From a bacterium 1xD42-67 (GTDB lineage Bacteria; Bacillota; Clostridia; Oscillospirales; Oscillospiraceae), in contig RAYO01000023.1 of the NCBI GenBank assembly GCA_003612335.1, forward strand, positions 1-64,000: a stretch of 64,000 nt of DNA, in the 5' to 3' direction. The position numbers were made by a program, and so were the translations under genes. Positions 6,671 through 15,681 of this stretch are shown here, piece after piece. A model generated the notes under the pieces. That model saw nothing but the letters and a program-made list of their open reading frames with translations, was not told the DNA's origin and did no database searches. Position 1 is the first letter of the stretch. Each line of letters opens with the position of its first letter.

Positions 6671-8104
6671 ATGTCAGAGATCAAGCAAAAAAAGAGATTC
6701 CAGCTGCCCCATGTGTACACCATCGCCTTTATGCTGATCATCCTCTTCGCCGTCCTCACCTGGATCATCCCCAGCGGCCAGTTCGAGCGGCAGACCATCT
6801 CCACCGCAGCCGGCGAACGGGACGTGGCCGTGGCCGGGACCTATCAGGAGGTCTCCAAGGTGGATGAAGAGGGCGGCGACCTGCGCCAAGGCATCGCCTC
6901 TGTGCTGATGGCCCCCACCCGGGGCATCCAGGCCGCCGGCGACGTGGTGGCCTTCGTCCTGCTGATCGGCGGCACCTTCGCCATCGTCACCAAGACCAAC
7001 GCGATCAACGCAGGCATGAGCCGGGTCATCCGCCGGCTGAAGAACAAGGACATCCTGATCATCCCCATCGTGATGCTCCTGCTGTCCATCGGCGGCACCA
7101 CCTTCGGCATGTCTGAGGAGGCCCTCCCCTTCTACGCCATCTTCATGCCGATCATGATGGGCCTGGGCTACGACTCTATGACCGCCTTCATGATCTGCTT
7201 CATGGGCCCCCAGGTGGGCTACTGCGCCTCCACCGTGAACCCCTTCAACGTGCTGATCGCCCAGGGCATCGCCGGGATCGAGGGCAACCCCCAGCTGTGG
7301 TTCCGCTTCATCCAGTGGGGCATCTTCACCGTGCTGGGCATCGCCTGGGTCATGCTCTACGCCCGGAGGGTGAAGAAGTCCCCTGAATCCTCCATCACCT
7401 ATCAGGACGATATCATCAAGCGCCAGGAGTTCTCTGTGAACGACAGCGACATCGACATCCCCTTCACCGGCCGTCAGAAGCTGGTCCTGCTCATCTTCGC
7501 CGCCGGCATGGGTCTGATCGTGTGGGGCCTGGTGACCAACGGCTGGTATATGGACGAGATCAGCATGGTGTTCCTGGCCATCGGCCTGCTGGCCGGTATC
7601 GTCGGCGGCCTGAGCGAGAAGGAGATGGCCGAGTCCTTCGTGGCTGGCATGCAGGACTTCGCTTACGCGGCGGTCATCATCGGGATCGCCCGGGGCATCC
7701 TGGTCGTGGCCGAGGGCGGCATGATCATCGACACCATCCTCAACAGCCTGGTCACTCTGCTGGCTGGCGTGCCCACCGCAGTGTTCACCTCCATGATGTA
7801 TGTGGTCCAGTCTCTGCTGACCATCCTGATCCCCTCCTCCTCTGGCCTGGCCGCCCTGACCATCCCTGTGATGGCTCCCCTCACCGAGCTGATGGGCGTC
7901 AATCCCGAGGCCTCCGTCACCTGCCTGACCCTCGCCAACCAGATCATGAACACCGTCAGCCCCACCGCTGGTATGACCGTGGCCGGCCTGGCTGTGTGCA
8001 AGATCTCCTTCCCCCAGTGGTGGAAGACCTGCTGGAAGTTCGTGCTGCTCCTCACCGTGCTGGGCCTGGTCTTCACCGCGATCTCCGGCATGCTCCCCGT
8101 CTGA
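6671..8104 (+). CDS. YfcC-family membrane permease
   Basis: Integral membrane protein of 477 residues with about 11-12 hydrophobic spans, of the YfcC family (ion-transporter superfamily close to DcuC/AbgT). Recognisable are the N-terminal LPHVYTIAFMLIILFAVLTW and the helical-hairpin motifs IGGTTFGMSEEALPFYAIFM and LIPSSSGLAALTIPVMAPL. Members are predicted secondary transporters for amino acids, peptides or carboxylates. The ATG at 6671 follows GGGAGGAAACATCT; an ATG six codons earlier lies inside the ribosome site and is rejected. As the first gene of the operon it is the natural importer of the glycated compound handled by the FrlB/C/D-like enzymes, in place of the FrlA amino-acid permease of E. 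coli. Substrate identity is inferred from context only. Confidence 0.82.
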   Translation: MSEIKQKKRFQLPHVYTIAFMLIILFAVLTWIIPSGQFERQTISTAAGERDVAVAGTYQEVSKVDEEGGDLRQGIASVLMAPTRGIQAAGDVVAFVLLIGGTFAIVTKTNAINAGMSRVIRRLKNKDILIIPIVMLLLSIGGTTFGMSEEALPFYAIFMPIMMGLGYDSMTAFMICFMGPQVGYCASTVNPFNVLIAQGIAGIEGNPQLWFRFIQWGIFTVLGIAWVMLYARRVKKSPESSITYQDDIIKRQEFSVNDSDIDIPFTGRQKLVLLIFAAGMGLIVWGLVTNGWYMDEISMVFLAIGLLAGIVGGLSEKEMAESFVAGMQDFAYAAVIIGIARGILVVAEGGMIIDTILNSLVTLLAGVPTAVFTSMMYVVQSLLTILIPSSSGLAALTIPVMAPLTELMGVNPEASVTCLTLANQIMNTVSPTAGMTVAGLAVCKISFPQWWKTCWKFVLLLTVLGLVFTAISGMLPV

Positions 8105-8131
8105 TCTGAAAAGGAAAGAGGCTGATCCTTT

Positions 8132-9679
8132 ATGGCTAAACGAGATACCAAACTGGTCCTGCTCTCCCAGAACATCTTCCCCGCCACAGGCGGAGCCCCC
8201 TTCGACGGCTTCGTGGCCGTGGAGGGCAGCCGGATCGCCGCCGTGGGCCCCAGGGCCGAGGCCGGAGCCTGGACGGAAGGCGCCCGGGTCCTGGACCTGG
8301 GGGACAAGGTAGTAGCTCCGGGCTTCACCGACGTGCATACCTTCTTCAGCGGCTGGGTCCTGCGCTCCATCGGCGTGGACTTCACCGGGGCGCGCTCCGA
8401 CCAGGAGGGCGTGGAGAGGATCCGCGCCTATCGGGAGGGCCGCCCGGCAGACGCGCCGGTCTTCGGCCACTGCTGGGAGCCGGACCGCTTCACTGTGACC
8501 CAGGAGGGCCTGCTGGACAGCGCCTTCCCCGACGTCCCAGTGGTGATCTTCACCTTCGACCGGGACGATTGCTGGATGAACACCGCCGCCAAGGAGCGCT
8601 ACGGCTTCACTCCCGAGGCCTGCTATGCGGAAAAGATCTGGAAGATGATGCCTGAATATCTGTCTCAGCCCGAGATGGCAGAGAAGTATCAGGAATATGC
8701 CCGGATGCTCAATCAGCGGGGGGTCACCACGATCAAGGAGATGACCTTCGACGACTACTACGGCTTCATGGACGTGATGGAGCGCCTGGAGCGGGAGGAC
8801 GCCCTCACCGTTCGGGTGTCTATGATGAGCCAGCCCGTGGGCCGGGGGATCGACATCCCCCACGGCATCGCCATGCGGGAGCGCTTCCAGGGCGACTTCC
8901 TCCGTTTCACCGGCTACAACCGCATGACCGACCGGGGCATCCCCAGCTTCCTGGGAGAGCTGAACGAGCCCTATAAGTCCCGGCCCGACATCAAGTGCCT
9001 GGTTCCTGTGGAGTGGGAGCTGATCGAGGCGGAGACCTTGGAGGCGGACCGGAACGGCTTCCGGTACTCCCTCCACTGCCAGGGGGACGGCGCGGTCCGC
9101 CACACAGTGGACCTCTTCGACCGCTGCGAGAAGGTGGACGGCAGGCTGAAGAACCGCCACGCCATCACCGACCTGGAGTATACCGCCCCCGAGGATCTGG
9201 AGCGCTTTGGCGCCATGGGCGGCATCACCGAGGTATATGCTCAGATCCAGTCCCTGGACAAGAAGCAGGACGTGCTGGACATGATCGACCGCCAGCTGGG
9301 CGGCGACCGGGGCAGGAACTACTGGAACCGCCGGAAGATGTGGGACAGCGGCATCTGCGTCTCCTGCGGCACCGACCTCCCCCTGCTGATCCCCGACATC
9401 CCCGAGGCCATCACCTGCGGCTGCGGCGGCTATTTCGCTGACGGGGAGCCCTATAACGAGCAGAACATGCTCACCGTGGCAGAGATGCTCACCGCCTGGA
9501 CCCGCAACGGCCAGTATAACTGCTATAATGAGGACCGCCTGGGCACGTTGGAGGCGGGCAAGCTGGCCGACATCGCCGTCCTGGACCGGAACGTGTTCGC
9601 CATGCCCCTGAAGGACGTGAAGCAGGCGAAGGTGTGCCTGACCATCTCAGACGGGCGCATCGTGTATGAAGATCTGTGA
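8132..9679 (+). CDS. amidohydrolase-3 (YtcJ-like) family protein
   Basis: Predicted metal-dependent hydrolase of 515 residues. The N-terminal beta-sandwich (VEGSRIAAVGP, then DKVVAPGFTDVHTFF) and the C-terminal LGTLEAGKLADIAVLDRN are hallmarks of the amidohydrolase superfamily, and GDGAVRHTVDLF resembles the YtcJ/amidohydrolase-3 core. The usual HxH metal motif after PGF-D is here D67-V-H69-T-F, so the second histidine is missing; metal binding or chemistry may differ from typical members. It starts 27 bases after the permease, with GAAAGAGG upstream. It could deacylate or trim the imported conjugate before the kinase step; that is inference. Confidence 0.75.
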   Translation: MAKRDTKLVLLSQNIFPATGGAPFDGFVAVEGSRIAAVGPRAEAGAWTEGARVLDLGDKVVAPGFTDVHTFFSGWVLRSIGVDFTGARSDQEGVERIRAYREGRPADAPVFGHCWEPDRFTVTQEGLLDSAFPDVPVVIFTFDRDDCWMNTAAKERYGFTPEACYAEKIWKMMPEYLSQPEMAEKYQEYARMLNQRGVTTIKEMTFDDYYGFMDVMERLEREDALTVRVSMMSQPVGRGIDIPHGIAMRERFQGDFLRFTGYNRMTDRGIPSFLGELNEPYKSRPDIKCLVPVEWELIEAETLEADRNGFRYSLHCQGDGAVRHTVDLFDRCEKVDGRLKNRHAITDLEYTAPEDLERFGAMGGITEVYAQIQSLDKKQDVLDMIDRQLGGDRGRNYWNRRKMWDSGICVSCGTDLPLLIPDIPEAITCGCGGYFADGEPYNEQNMLTVAEMLTAWTRNGQYNCYNEDRLGTLEAGKLADIAVLDRNVFAMPLKDVKQAKVCLTISDGRIVYEDL

Positions 9680-9701
9680 TCTGTCGAAAAGGAGGCGCGG
9701 T

Positions 9702-10538
9702 ATGGCACATCTGAAACGGGAACAGCTGGCGGGGATCGGCATCCACTACATCTACTACCCGCTGGACTACATGCTGGACGCCCAGCAGAAGGCCGGGTAT
9801 CGGACCATCGAGCTGCTGGGCATGGCCCCCCACTACCTCATCGACTATGAGGGGTATCAGGACCCCGGGGAGGTCCGGAAAAAGGTGGAGGACCGGGGCA
9901 TGACCATCGGCTGCTTCACCCCCGAGTGCGCCAGCTATCACTACACCATGTGCTGCGCCGACCCCGGATCCCACCGGCGCAGCATGGAGTACTTCAAGCG
10001 GGGGCTGGAGGCGGCAGAGCGTTTGGGCGCCTCCAAGCTGCTGACCAACTGCATCGGCGGCACCTGGGACGAGGCGTATGACCGGGTCTATGCCCGGGCG
10101 GTGGAGAGCTTGCAGGAGCTGGCCCCTGTGGCCGCCAGCCACGGCGTCACCATCGCGGTGGAGACGGTCCGGCCCGAGGAGAGCCGGGTGGTCATCACCC
10201 TGCCCGAGCTGGAGCGCCTGCTCCGCGACGTGGGCCACCCCAACGTGAAGGCGGGACTGGACACGGTGGCGATGGGCGTGGCCGGGGAGACCCCCCGCCA
10301 GTGGTTCGAGGCGTTGGGGAAGGATATCGTCCACACCCACTTCATCGACGGACGGCCTTACGCCCATCTGGTCTGGGGAGACGGGCTCTTCCCGCTGGAG
10401 CGCTACCTGGAGGTGCTCAACGAGTTCGGCTATGAGGGCCTGCTGGGACAGGAGATCACCGACGGCCGCTACTTCGACGACCCCGCTGAGGCCGACCGGC
10501 GGGCGGTGGCCGCGTTCGAGCCCTATTTTGTGGACTGA
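9702..10538 (+). CDS. FrlC-like sugar (phosphate) isomerase/epimerase, copy 1
   Basis: Xylose-isomerase-like TIM barrel of 278 residues. FrlC, the fructoselysine 3-epimerase, is the closest characterised type: both share the CFTPECASYHY-type strand, the metal-site Glu in ETVRPEES, and a late barrel block with His and Asp (THFIDGRPYAHL, then WGDG). The ATG at 9702 follows AAGGAGG; an upstream in-frame ATG lies inside the preceding gene. It is followed 13 bases later by a paralogue with the same layout, so the two probably act on different epimers or form a heteromer. The substrate is likely a ketose linked to an amine. Confidence is high for the fold and moderate for the FrlC role. Confidence 0.78.
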   Translation: MAHLKREQLAGIGIHYIYYPLDYMLDAQQKAGYRTIELLGMAPHYLIDYEGYQDPGEVRKKVEDRGMTIGCFTPECASYHYTMCCADPGSHRRSMEYFKRGLEAAERLGASKLLTNCIGGTWDEAYDRVYARAVESLQELAPVAASHGVTIAVETVRPEESRVVITLPELERLLRDVGHPNVKAGLDTVAMGVAGETPRQWFEALGKDIVHTHFIDGRPYAHLVWGDGLFPLERYLEVLNEFGYEGLLGQEITDGRYFDDPAEADRRAVAAFEPYFVD

Positions 10539-10551
10539 GGAGGGAAGCGCT

Positions 10552-11394
10552 ATGGCAAAGCCGACCATCCGCCGCGAACAGGTGGCGGGCATGAACATCC
10601 ACTATATCAACTATTCCCTGGACTACTTCCTGGACGCTCAGCAGCGGGCGGGCTTCAAGACCATCGAGCTGTGGTGCGCCGCTCCCCATGTGTGGCTGGA
10701 CCATCTGGCCTATTTCGACGCCAAGGAGATCGCCCAGAAGATCCGGGCCCGGGATCTGACCGTCCAGGTCCTCACCCCCGAGAACTGCACTTACCCCTAT
10801 CAGTTCGCCGCCAAAGAGCCTGAGCACATCCAGCGCAGCTTCGGCTACTTCTCCAACGGGATCCGGCTGGCCCAGGAACTGGGCTGCCGGTATATGGAGG
10901 TCAACTCCGGCTGGGGCTATTGGAACGAGGACCGGGAAGAGGCCTGGAAACGCAGCCGGGAGATGCTCTCCCGCCTGGCCGAGTTCGGCCGGGAACACGG
11001 GATCACCCTGGTGATGGAATCCATCCGCCCCGAGGAGAGCCAGCTGGTCATCACCGTGAAGGACGCCAAACGGATGCTGGACGAGGTGGGCCACCCCAAC
11101 CTGAAGGTCATGGTGGACACCTGCGCCATGGGAGTGGCGGGCGAGACCCTGGAGGACTGGTTCCAGACCTTCGGCGAGGATGTGCGCCACATGCACTTCA
11201 TCGACGGCGAGCCCTACGGCCACCTGATCTGGGGCGACGGCAAGCACCACCTGGGACAGTTCATCGAGACGCTGAACAAATACCACTACGAGGGCTTCCT
11301 GGGCCAGGAGATCACTGACAGCCGCTATTATGAGGACCCCGCCAAGCACGATCTGCGCAATATGCGCAACTTCGAGCGCTATATGGCCTGCTGA
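10552..11394 (+). CDS. FrlC-like sugar (phosphate) isomerase/epimerase, copy 2
   Basis: 280-residue TIM-barrel paralogue of the preceding gene; both begin with a REQ-AG-IHYI-Y-LDY-LDAQQ pattern and end with LGQEITD-RY. It has LTPENCTYPYQF, close to the YTPETNGYPY of E. coli FrlC, plus ESIRPEES and MHFIDGEPYGHLIWGDG, which carry the expected Glu, Asp and His metal ligands. The ATG at 10552 has GAGGAGGGAAG just upstream. The tandem arrangement points to an old duplication. It probably interconverts fructoselysine-type epimers so that the deglycase can use them; the exact substrate is not shown by sequence. Confidence 0.8.
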   Translation: MAKPTIRREQVAGMNIHYINYSLDYFLDAQQRAGFKTIELWCAAPHVWLDHLAYFDAKEIAQKIRARDLTVQVLTPENCTYPYQFAAKEPEHIQRSFGYFSNGIRLAQELGCRYMEVNSGWGYWNEDREEAWKRSREMLSRLAEFGREHGITLVMESIRPEESQLVITVKDAKRMLDEVGHPNLKVMVDTCAMGVAGETLEDWFQTFGEDVRHMHFIDGEPYGHLIWGDGKHHLGQFIETLNKYHYEGFLGQEITDSRYYEDPAKHDLRNMRNFERYMAC

Positions 11395-11430
11395 TACCGA
11401 GACAACAAATTTGAAAGGAAGTAATGACGT

Positions 11431-12399
11431 ATGAACGCAAAAGCTGTGATCGAGGGCATCCTGAAGGAGAAGGGCACTGTCAAGCAGGTCTACTGGGTGG
11501 CCTGCGGCGGATCGCTGATCGACCTGTATCCCGCCCACTTCATGCTCAATGCAGAGAGCGCCACCGTAGAGTCCGGCTGGTACACCAGCAAGGAGTTCGT
11601 CCTCTCCACCCCCAAGAAGCTGGGCAAGGACAGCATGGTGGTGGTGTGCAGCCACTCCGGCAACACTCAGGAGGCGGTGGACGCCGCCATCCTGGCCAAG
11701 GAGGCTGGGGCCGCAGTGATCACCCTCACCGACGGCAAGGGCTCCAAGTGTGACGACGAGCGCTTCATCGCCTGGGTCTACCCCTGGGGCGAGGGCGTGC
11801 CCACCGCCGAGGTCCCCAGCGGGATCACCCTGCTGCTGGCCGCTGAGCTGCTGAAGGCCCAGGAGGGCTTCGACAAATATGACGCGCTGTGCGACGGCAT
11901 CCAAAAGATGGACGGCATCGTGGCCGCCGCCAAGGTGAAGGTCAATGCCGAGATGGGCGAAGCTTTCGCCAAGGCCTGCCAGGAGAACAACTTCTTCTAT
12001 ATCCTGGGCAGCGGCGCCACCTTCAGCCAGACCTATGGCTTCGCCATCTGCTCTCTGATGGAGATGCAGTGGCAGAACTGCGCCTATATCCACAGCGGCG
12101 AGTATTTCCACGGCCCCTTCGAGGTCACAGAGAACGGCGTGTTCTACTTCCTCCAGATGGGCAGCGGCGCATGCCGTCCCATGGACGAGCGGGCCCTCGC
12201 CTTCCTGAAGACCCACACCGACCGCCTGATGGTGCTGGACGCCCTGGATCACGGGATGGATGCGGTGGACGCCGGCGTGCGGGACTATCTGGACAGCGTG
12301 CTGTTCTATGCCATGAACGTGGAGCTGCGGGCCGCCCGGGGCCGTGTCTTCGACCACAGCCCTGATATCCGCCGCTATATGGGCATCGAGACATATTGA
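11431..12399 (+). CDS. frlB: SIS-domain deglycase, FrlB-like
   Basis: Sugar-isomerase-fold protein of 322 residues with two SIS domains. The first has VYWVACGGSLIDLYPA and the phosphosugar loop SHSGNT (74-79); the second has the HSGEYFHGPFEV block (221-232), which in FrlB/GlmS-type proteins provides the catalytic Glu (here Glu224) and His (His227). FrlB cleaves fructoselysine 6-phosphate to glucose 6-phosphate and lysine. It is preceded by AAAGGAAG and followed 15 bases later by a PfkB kinase, matching the kinase-deglycase pair of known frl operons. Related deglycases act on glucoselysine or other Amadori phosphates, so the amine partner may not be lysine. Confidence 0.8.
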   Translation: MNAKAVIEGILKEKGTVKQVYWVACGGSLIDLYPAHFMLNAESATVESGWYTSKEFVLSTPKKLGKDSMVVVCSHSGNTQEAVDAAILAKEAGAAVITLTDGKGSKCDDERFIAWVYPWGEGVPTAEVPSGITLLLAAELLKAQEGFDKYDALCDGIQKMDGIVAAAKVKVNAEMGEAFAKACQENNFFYILGSGATFSQTYGFAICSLMEMQWQNCAYIHSGEYFHGPFEVTENGVFYFLQMGSGACRPMDERALAFLKTHTDRLMVLDALDHGMDAVDAGVRDYLDSVLFYAMNVELRAARGRVFDHSPDIRRYMGIETY

Positions 12400-12414
12400 T
12401 AGGGGGAGCATACG

Positions 12415-13281
12415 ATGGCTAGATACGACGTCAGCGTTTTGGGCTTCGGCGACAACGTAGTGGACAAATATGAGCACATCAAGACCATGTATCCCGGCGG
12501 GAACGCGGTGAACTTCGCCGTTTTCGCCAAGCAGCTGGGCGCGGCCCGCAGCGCCTATATGGGCATCTTCGGCTCCGACCAGGAGGCCGAGCACGTGATC
12601 TCCTCTCTGACGGAGGAGGGCATTGAGCTGATCGAGTGCCGCCAGGTCATCGGCGAGAACGGGGCCGCCCGGGTCACCGTGGAGGCCGGCACCGGCGACC
12701 GGATCTTCCTGGGCTCCAACGAGGGCGGCGTCCGGGGCGACATGCTCTTCGCCCTGGACCGCTTCACCATGGAGTATGTGAGGGGCTTCGACCTGGTCCA
12801 CTCCGGCAACTACTGCTTCACCGAGCGGGAGCTGCCCAAGATCAAGGCGGCAGGGGTGCCCATCAGCTTCGACTTCTCGGATGACTCCACCGACGAGTAT
12901 TTCGAGCGCATTGCCCCCCTGGTGGACTTCGCCTTCATGTCCTGCGGCGACATGACCCTGGAAGAGACCAAGGCCAAGCTGCAGAAGGTGTCTCAGCTGG
13001 GCCCCCGGTTCGTCTGCGCCTCCCGGGGCTCCGAGGGCAGCATCGCCTATGATGGGAAGGAGTTCTATGTCCAGGGCATCAAGCCGGTGGAGAACATGGT
13101 GGACACCATGGCCGCGGGCGACAGTCTGCTGGCCGCCTTCCTGGTGAGCTATCTGTCCCTGGAGAAGCAGGGCAAGGGCGGTCCCGAGGCGATCCGCACC
13201 TGCCTGGACGAGGCCGCGGCCTTCGCCACCCACACCTGCGGCCTGGCGGGCAGCTGGGGCCACGGGAAGGAGTATGAGTGA
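12415..13281 (+). CDS. PfkB-family kinase, FrlD-like
   Basis: Ribokinase-fold sugar kinase of 288 residues. It opens like FrlD, with a short N-terminal strand followed by GDNVVDKYE and YPGGNAVNFAVFA (GGN at 28-30). The C-terminal signature reads DTMAAGDS, with the proposed catalytic base Asp236; the usual GAGD glycine is replaced by alanine (AAGD). FrlD phosphorylates fructoselysine on C6 to feed FrlB, and the gene directly follows the FrlB-like deglycase. A second PfkB kinase is encoded at 14003, so the pathway may handle two substrates or two phosphorylation steps. Start ATG has GGGGGAGC upstream. Confidence 0.8.
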   Translation: MARYDVSVLGFGDNVVDKYEHIKTMYPGGNAVNFAVFAKQLGAARSAYMGIFGSDQEAEHVISSLTEEGIELIECRQVIGENGAARVTVEAGTGDRIFLGSNEGGVRGDMLFALDRFTMEYVRGFDLVHSGNYCFTERELPKIKAAGVPISFDFSDDSTDEYFERIAPLVDFAFMSCGDMTLEETKAKLQKVSQLGPRFVCASRGSEGSIAYDGKEFYVQGIKPVENMVDTMAAGDSLLAAFLVSYLSLEKQGKGGPEAIRTCLDEAAAFATHTCGLAGSWGHGKEYE

Positions 13282-13284
13282 GCC

Positions 13285-13929
13285 GTGCCTGCGGTGAGAA
13301 CGATCCTATGCTTCGGAGACTCCAACACCTATGGCTACATCCCCGGCTCCGGCGGGCGGTATGAGGCCGGCCAGCGCTGGCCCCGCCGGCTGGGGATGCT
13401 GCTGGGGGAGGGGCATGAGGTCCTGGAGGAGGGGCTCAACGGCCGCACCATCGCCTTTGCCGACAATATCGAGCCCTACCGCTGCGGATCGGACCACATC
13501 CTGCCCTGTATACTGAGCCACGCCCCGGTGGACCTGCTGATCGTGATGCTGGGGACCAACGACACCAAGGACCGCTACCATGTGAAGGCGGAGGAGATCG
13601 GCTACGGTCTGGAGGAGCTGATCCTGAAGGTCCTCAGCTGCCGCCAGCTCCAGGACAGGCCGCCTCAGATCCTGATCCTGTCTCCGGTCCCCCTGGGCAG
13701 CATGGACGGCTGCATCGAGTTCAGCGAGGCGTCCCGGCAGAAGAGCCTGCGCCTGCCCGCTGTCTATGCGCAGACGGCCAAAGACCTGGGCTGTCACTTC
13801 TTCGAGGCCGGGAGCGTCATCCCCCAGCCGGGCTGTGACAACATCCATCTCGCTCCGGAGGCCCACGACGCGCTGGCCCGGGCCCTCGAGCCCCTGGTCC
13901 GGCAGATCTTGGACCAGTCCGGACGGTGA
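13285..13929 (+). CDS. SGNH/GDSL hydrolase
   Basis: 214-residue esterase-fold protein. Block I is FGDSNTYG with nucleophile Ser13, block III is GTND (Asn92) and block V is DNIHL with Asp185 and His188, so the catalytic set is complete. The family includes arylesterases, acetylhydrolases and thioesterases. No signal peptide is seen, so it acts in the cytosol. GTG at 13285 is the likely start, three bases after the kinase stop; a second GTG nine bases on is possible, and both read straight into RTILCFGDS. Its place in the operon suggests removal of an acyl or ester group from the imported compound. Confidence 0.8.
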   Translation: MPAVRTILCFGDSNTYGYIPGSGGRYEAGQRWPRRLGMLLGEGHEVLEEGLNGRTIAFADNIEPYRCGSDHILPCILSHAPVDLLIVMLGTNDTKDRYHVKAEEIGYGLEELILKVLSCRQLQDRPPQILILSPVPLGSMDGCIEFSEASRQKSLRLPAVYAQTAKDLGCHFFEAGSVIPQPGCDNIHLAPEAHDALARALEPLVRQILDQSGR

Positions 13930-14002
13930 ACCGCTTTTTCCATATGGGGCGGAGGCGCTGCCTCCGCCCCACCGATCTTTTGATATCAGGAGGGCAGATC
14001 TT

Positions 14003-14803
14003 ATGGACAAGACCTTGGCCGCAGTGGGCTTTTGCTGCGCCGATGTATATGAGGAGCTGGGCAAATTCTATCCCACCGGGAACGGTGTGGATTGGGGGAT
14101 CCACCTGGCGCGGATGGGGGTGCCCGTCAGCGTGGTCAGCGTGGTGGGGACGGACGACTACGGCGAGAAGATGAAGCAGGCCCTGGCGGCGGAGCACATC
14201 GACATCTCCCACCTGCGCACGGAGGAGGGAGACACCTGCAAGATGATGATGGCACTGAAAAATGGGACGGACCGGGTGCATCTGGAGGAGATCGAGGGGG
14301 TCATGGCCGGATATTCCCTGACCCAGGAGGAATTCGACTTCGTGGCCGGCCACTCCATGCTCCACACCGACCTGTTTGGGAACGTGCTGGACCGCCTCCC
14401 CGCCTGGAAGGCCGCCGGCGTGGAGGTCGTGATGGACTTCTCCGTGTTCAGCGAGGACCCAGCATACAGATGTGAGGCGCTCTTCCCCTATGTTGACTAT
14501 GTGTTCCTGTCCTACGACGGGAAAAAGGACGAGCATATCAAGGAATGGGTGAAGAAGATCCACACCTACGGGCCCAAGCTGGTCACCGCCACCATGGGCG
14601 AGCTGGGCAGCATCTGTTGGGACGGCAGCACGCTCCATGAGTATGGGATCGTGCCCGCTCAGGTGGTGAACACGGTGGGGGCCGGCGACAGCTATATCGC
14701 CGGGTTCACCTACGGGATCCTCCAGGGCTGGGACGTCCCGGCCTGCATGGCCCACGGGGCAAAGGTCTCCAGCGCCGTAGTCTCTCGTTTCGAGCCCTAT
14801 TAG
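14003..14803 (+). CDS. PfkB-family sugar kinase, second FrlD-like copy
   Basis: 266-residue ribokinase-fold protein, the better match to E. coli FrlD in the middle part (VVGTDDYGEKMKQALAAEHI and GVMAGYSLT) and with a canonical GAGDS (226-230, catalytic Asp229). Instead of the usual substrate-binding GGN it has TGN. The ATG at 14003 follows AGGAGGG; coding potential upstream in the same frame belongs to an overlap with the SGNH gene and is ignored. A 73-base gap with a small GGGGCGGAGGC/GCCTCCGCCCC hairpin separates it from the SGNH gene. It probably phosphorylates the amine-linked ketose before deglycation; the division of labour with the 12415 kinase is unknown. Confidence 0.82.
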   Translation: MDKTLAAVGFCCADVYEELGKFYPTGNGVDWGIHLARMGVPVSVVSVVGTDDYGEKMKQALAAEHIDISHLRTEEGDTCKMMMALKNGTDRVHLEEIEGVMAGYSLTQEEFDFVAGHSMLHTDLFGNVLDRLPAWKAAGVEVVMDFSVFSEDPAYRCEALFPYVDYVFLSYDGKKDEHIKEWVKKIHTYGPKLVTATMGELGSICWDGSTLHEYGIVPAQVVNTVGAGDSYIAGFTYGILQGWDVPACMAHGAKVSSAVVSRFEPY

Positions 14804-14823
14804 ACCACAGGGAGGACAGACCG

Positions 14824-15678
14824 ATGCTGATCGATATGCACATCCACCCCATCTTTTATGAGCCGATCTGCGGCGACGCAGAGGAACTGGCTTTCCGTGG
14901 GGATACCTTCGGGGTATGGAAACAGGGCCCCATGTCCTTTGATGAGCTCTTCGCCGAGTGGGACATCTGCGGTCTGACCCAGGCCGCCCTCCTCCCTCTG
15001 GACCTGACCACCTCCGCCGGGGGCTGGGTGGTGACCAACGAGCAGGTGGAGCAGCTCTGCCGCCTCCATCCGGACAAGTTCATCGGCTTCGCCAGCGTGG
15101 ATCCCCACCGGCCCGACGCCCCCGAGGTGCTGGAGCGGGCCTTTCGGGAGCAGGGGCTGCGGGGCCTGAAGCTGGATCCCGCCTCTCAGCGGTTCTATCC
15201 CGCCGATCCCATCGCGGAGCCCCTCTACCGCCTGTGCGAGGAATACGGCCGGCCAGTCATCTTCCACGCCGGCCTCAGCTGGGAGCCGGGGGCTCTGACC
15301 AAATACAGCCACCCCCTGGCCTTCGAGGAGGTGGCCCTCCATCACCCGGCCCTCCGGATGTGTCTGGCCCATTTCGCCTGGCCCTGGGTGCGGGAGATGG
15401 TCATGCTGATGATCAAATATCCCAACATCTACACCGACACCGCGCTGCTCTATGTGGATTCCCCGGAGGAGCAGATGATGGAGCTGTTCACCAGGGATAT
15501 GGGGCCCATGTGGTTCGAGCGCTGCTTCCCGCGCCAGGTGATGTTCGGCTCCAACGGCCCCCGGTTCCGGGCCTTTAAGCTCAAGCGGGCCCTGGACAAG
15601 GTGCCCATGCGGGACTACGCCCGAGAGGGGCTGTATCATCAGAACGCGCTGCGCTTTTTGAACGGCGGGGAGGGATAA
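14824..15678 (+). CDS. amidohydrolase-2 family metal-dependent hydrolase
   Basis: 284-residue TIM-barrel protein of the PF04909 type. The metal motif is at the very N-terminus (IDMHIHP, His6 and His8), followed by GFASVDPHRPDAPEVLE, GLKLDPASQRFYP, a PVIFHAG strand and an Asn in MFGSNGPRFR where many relatives have an Asp-containing GSDxP. Relatives are hydrolases or decarboxylases of small carboxylates and lactones. The gene follows the second kinase by 20 bases and precedes yjbQ by three, so it belongs to the same operon. A specific reaction cannot be named. Confidence 0.75.
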   Translation: MLIDMHIHPIFYEPICGDAEELAFRGDTFGVWKQGPMSFDELFAEWDICGLTQAALLPLDLTTSAGGWVVTNEQVEQLCRLHPDKFIGFASVDPHRPDAPEVLERAFREQGLRGLKLDPASQRFYPADPIAEPLYRLCEEYGRPVIFHAGLSWEPGALTKYSHPLAFEEVALHHPALRMCLAHFAWPWVREMVMLMIKYPNIYTDTALLYVDSPEEQMMELFTRDMGPMWFERCFPRQVMFGSNGPRFRAFKLKRALDKVPMRDYAREGLYHQNALRFLNGGEG

Positions 15679-15681
15679 GAG

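Noticed and set aside
6674-9160. An 828-codon open frame on the minus strand
   Set aside because: Antisense of the YfcC and amidohydrolase genes; His/Asp/Gly-biased composition with no domain.
10456-13263. A 935-codon open frame on the minus strand
   Set aside because: It is antisense to the FrlC/FrlB/FrlD-like genes, has His/Gly/Ala/Leu-rich non-protein-like composition, and arises from GC-rich third codon positions.
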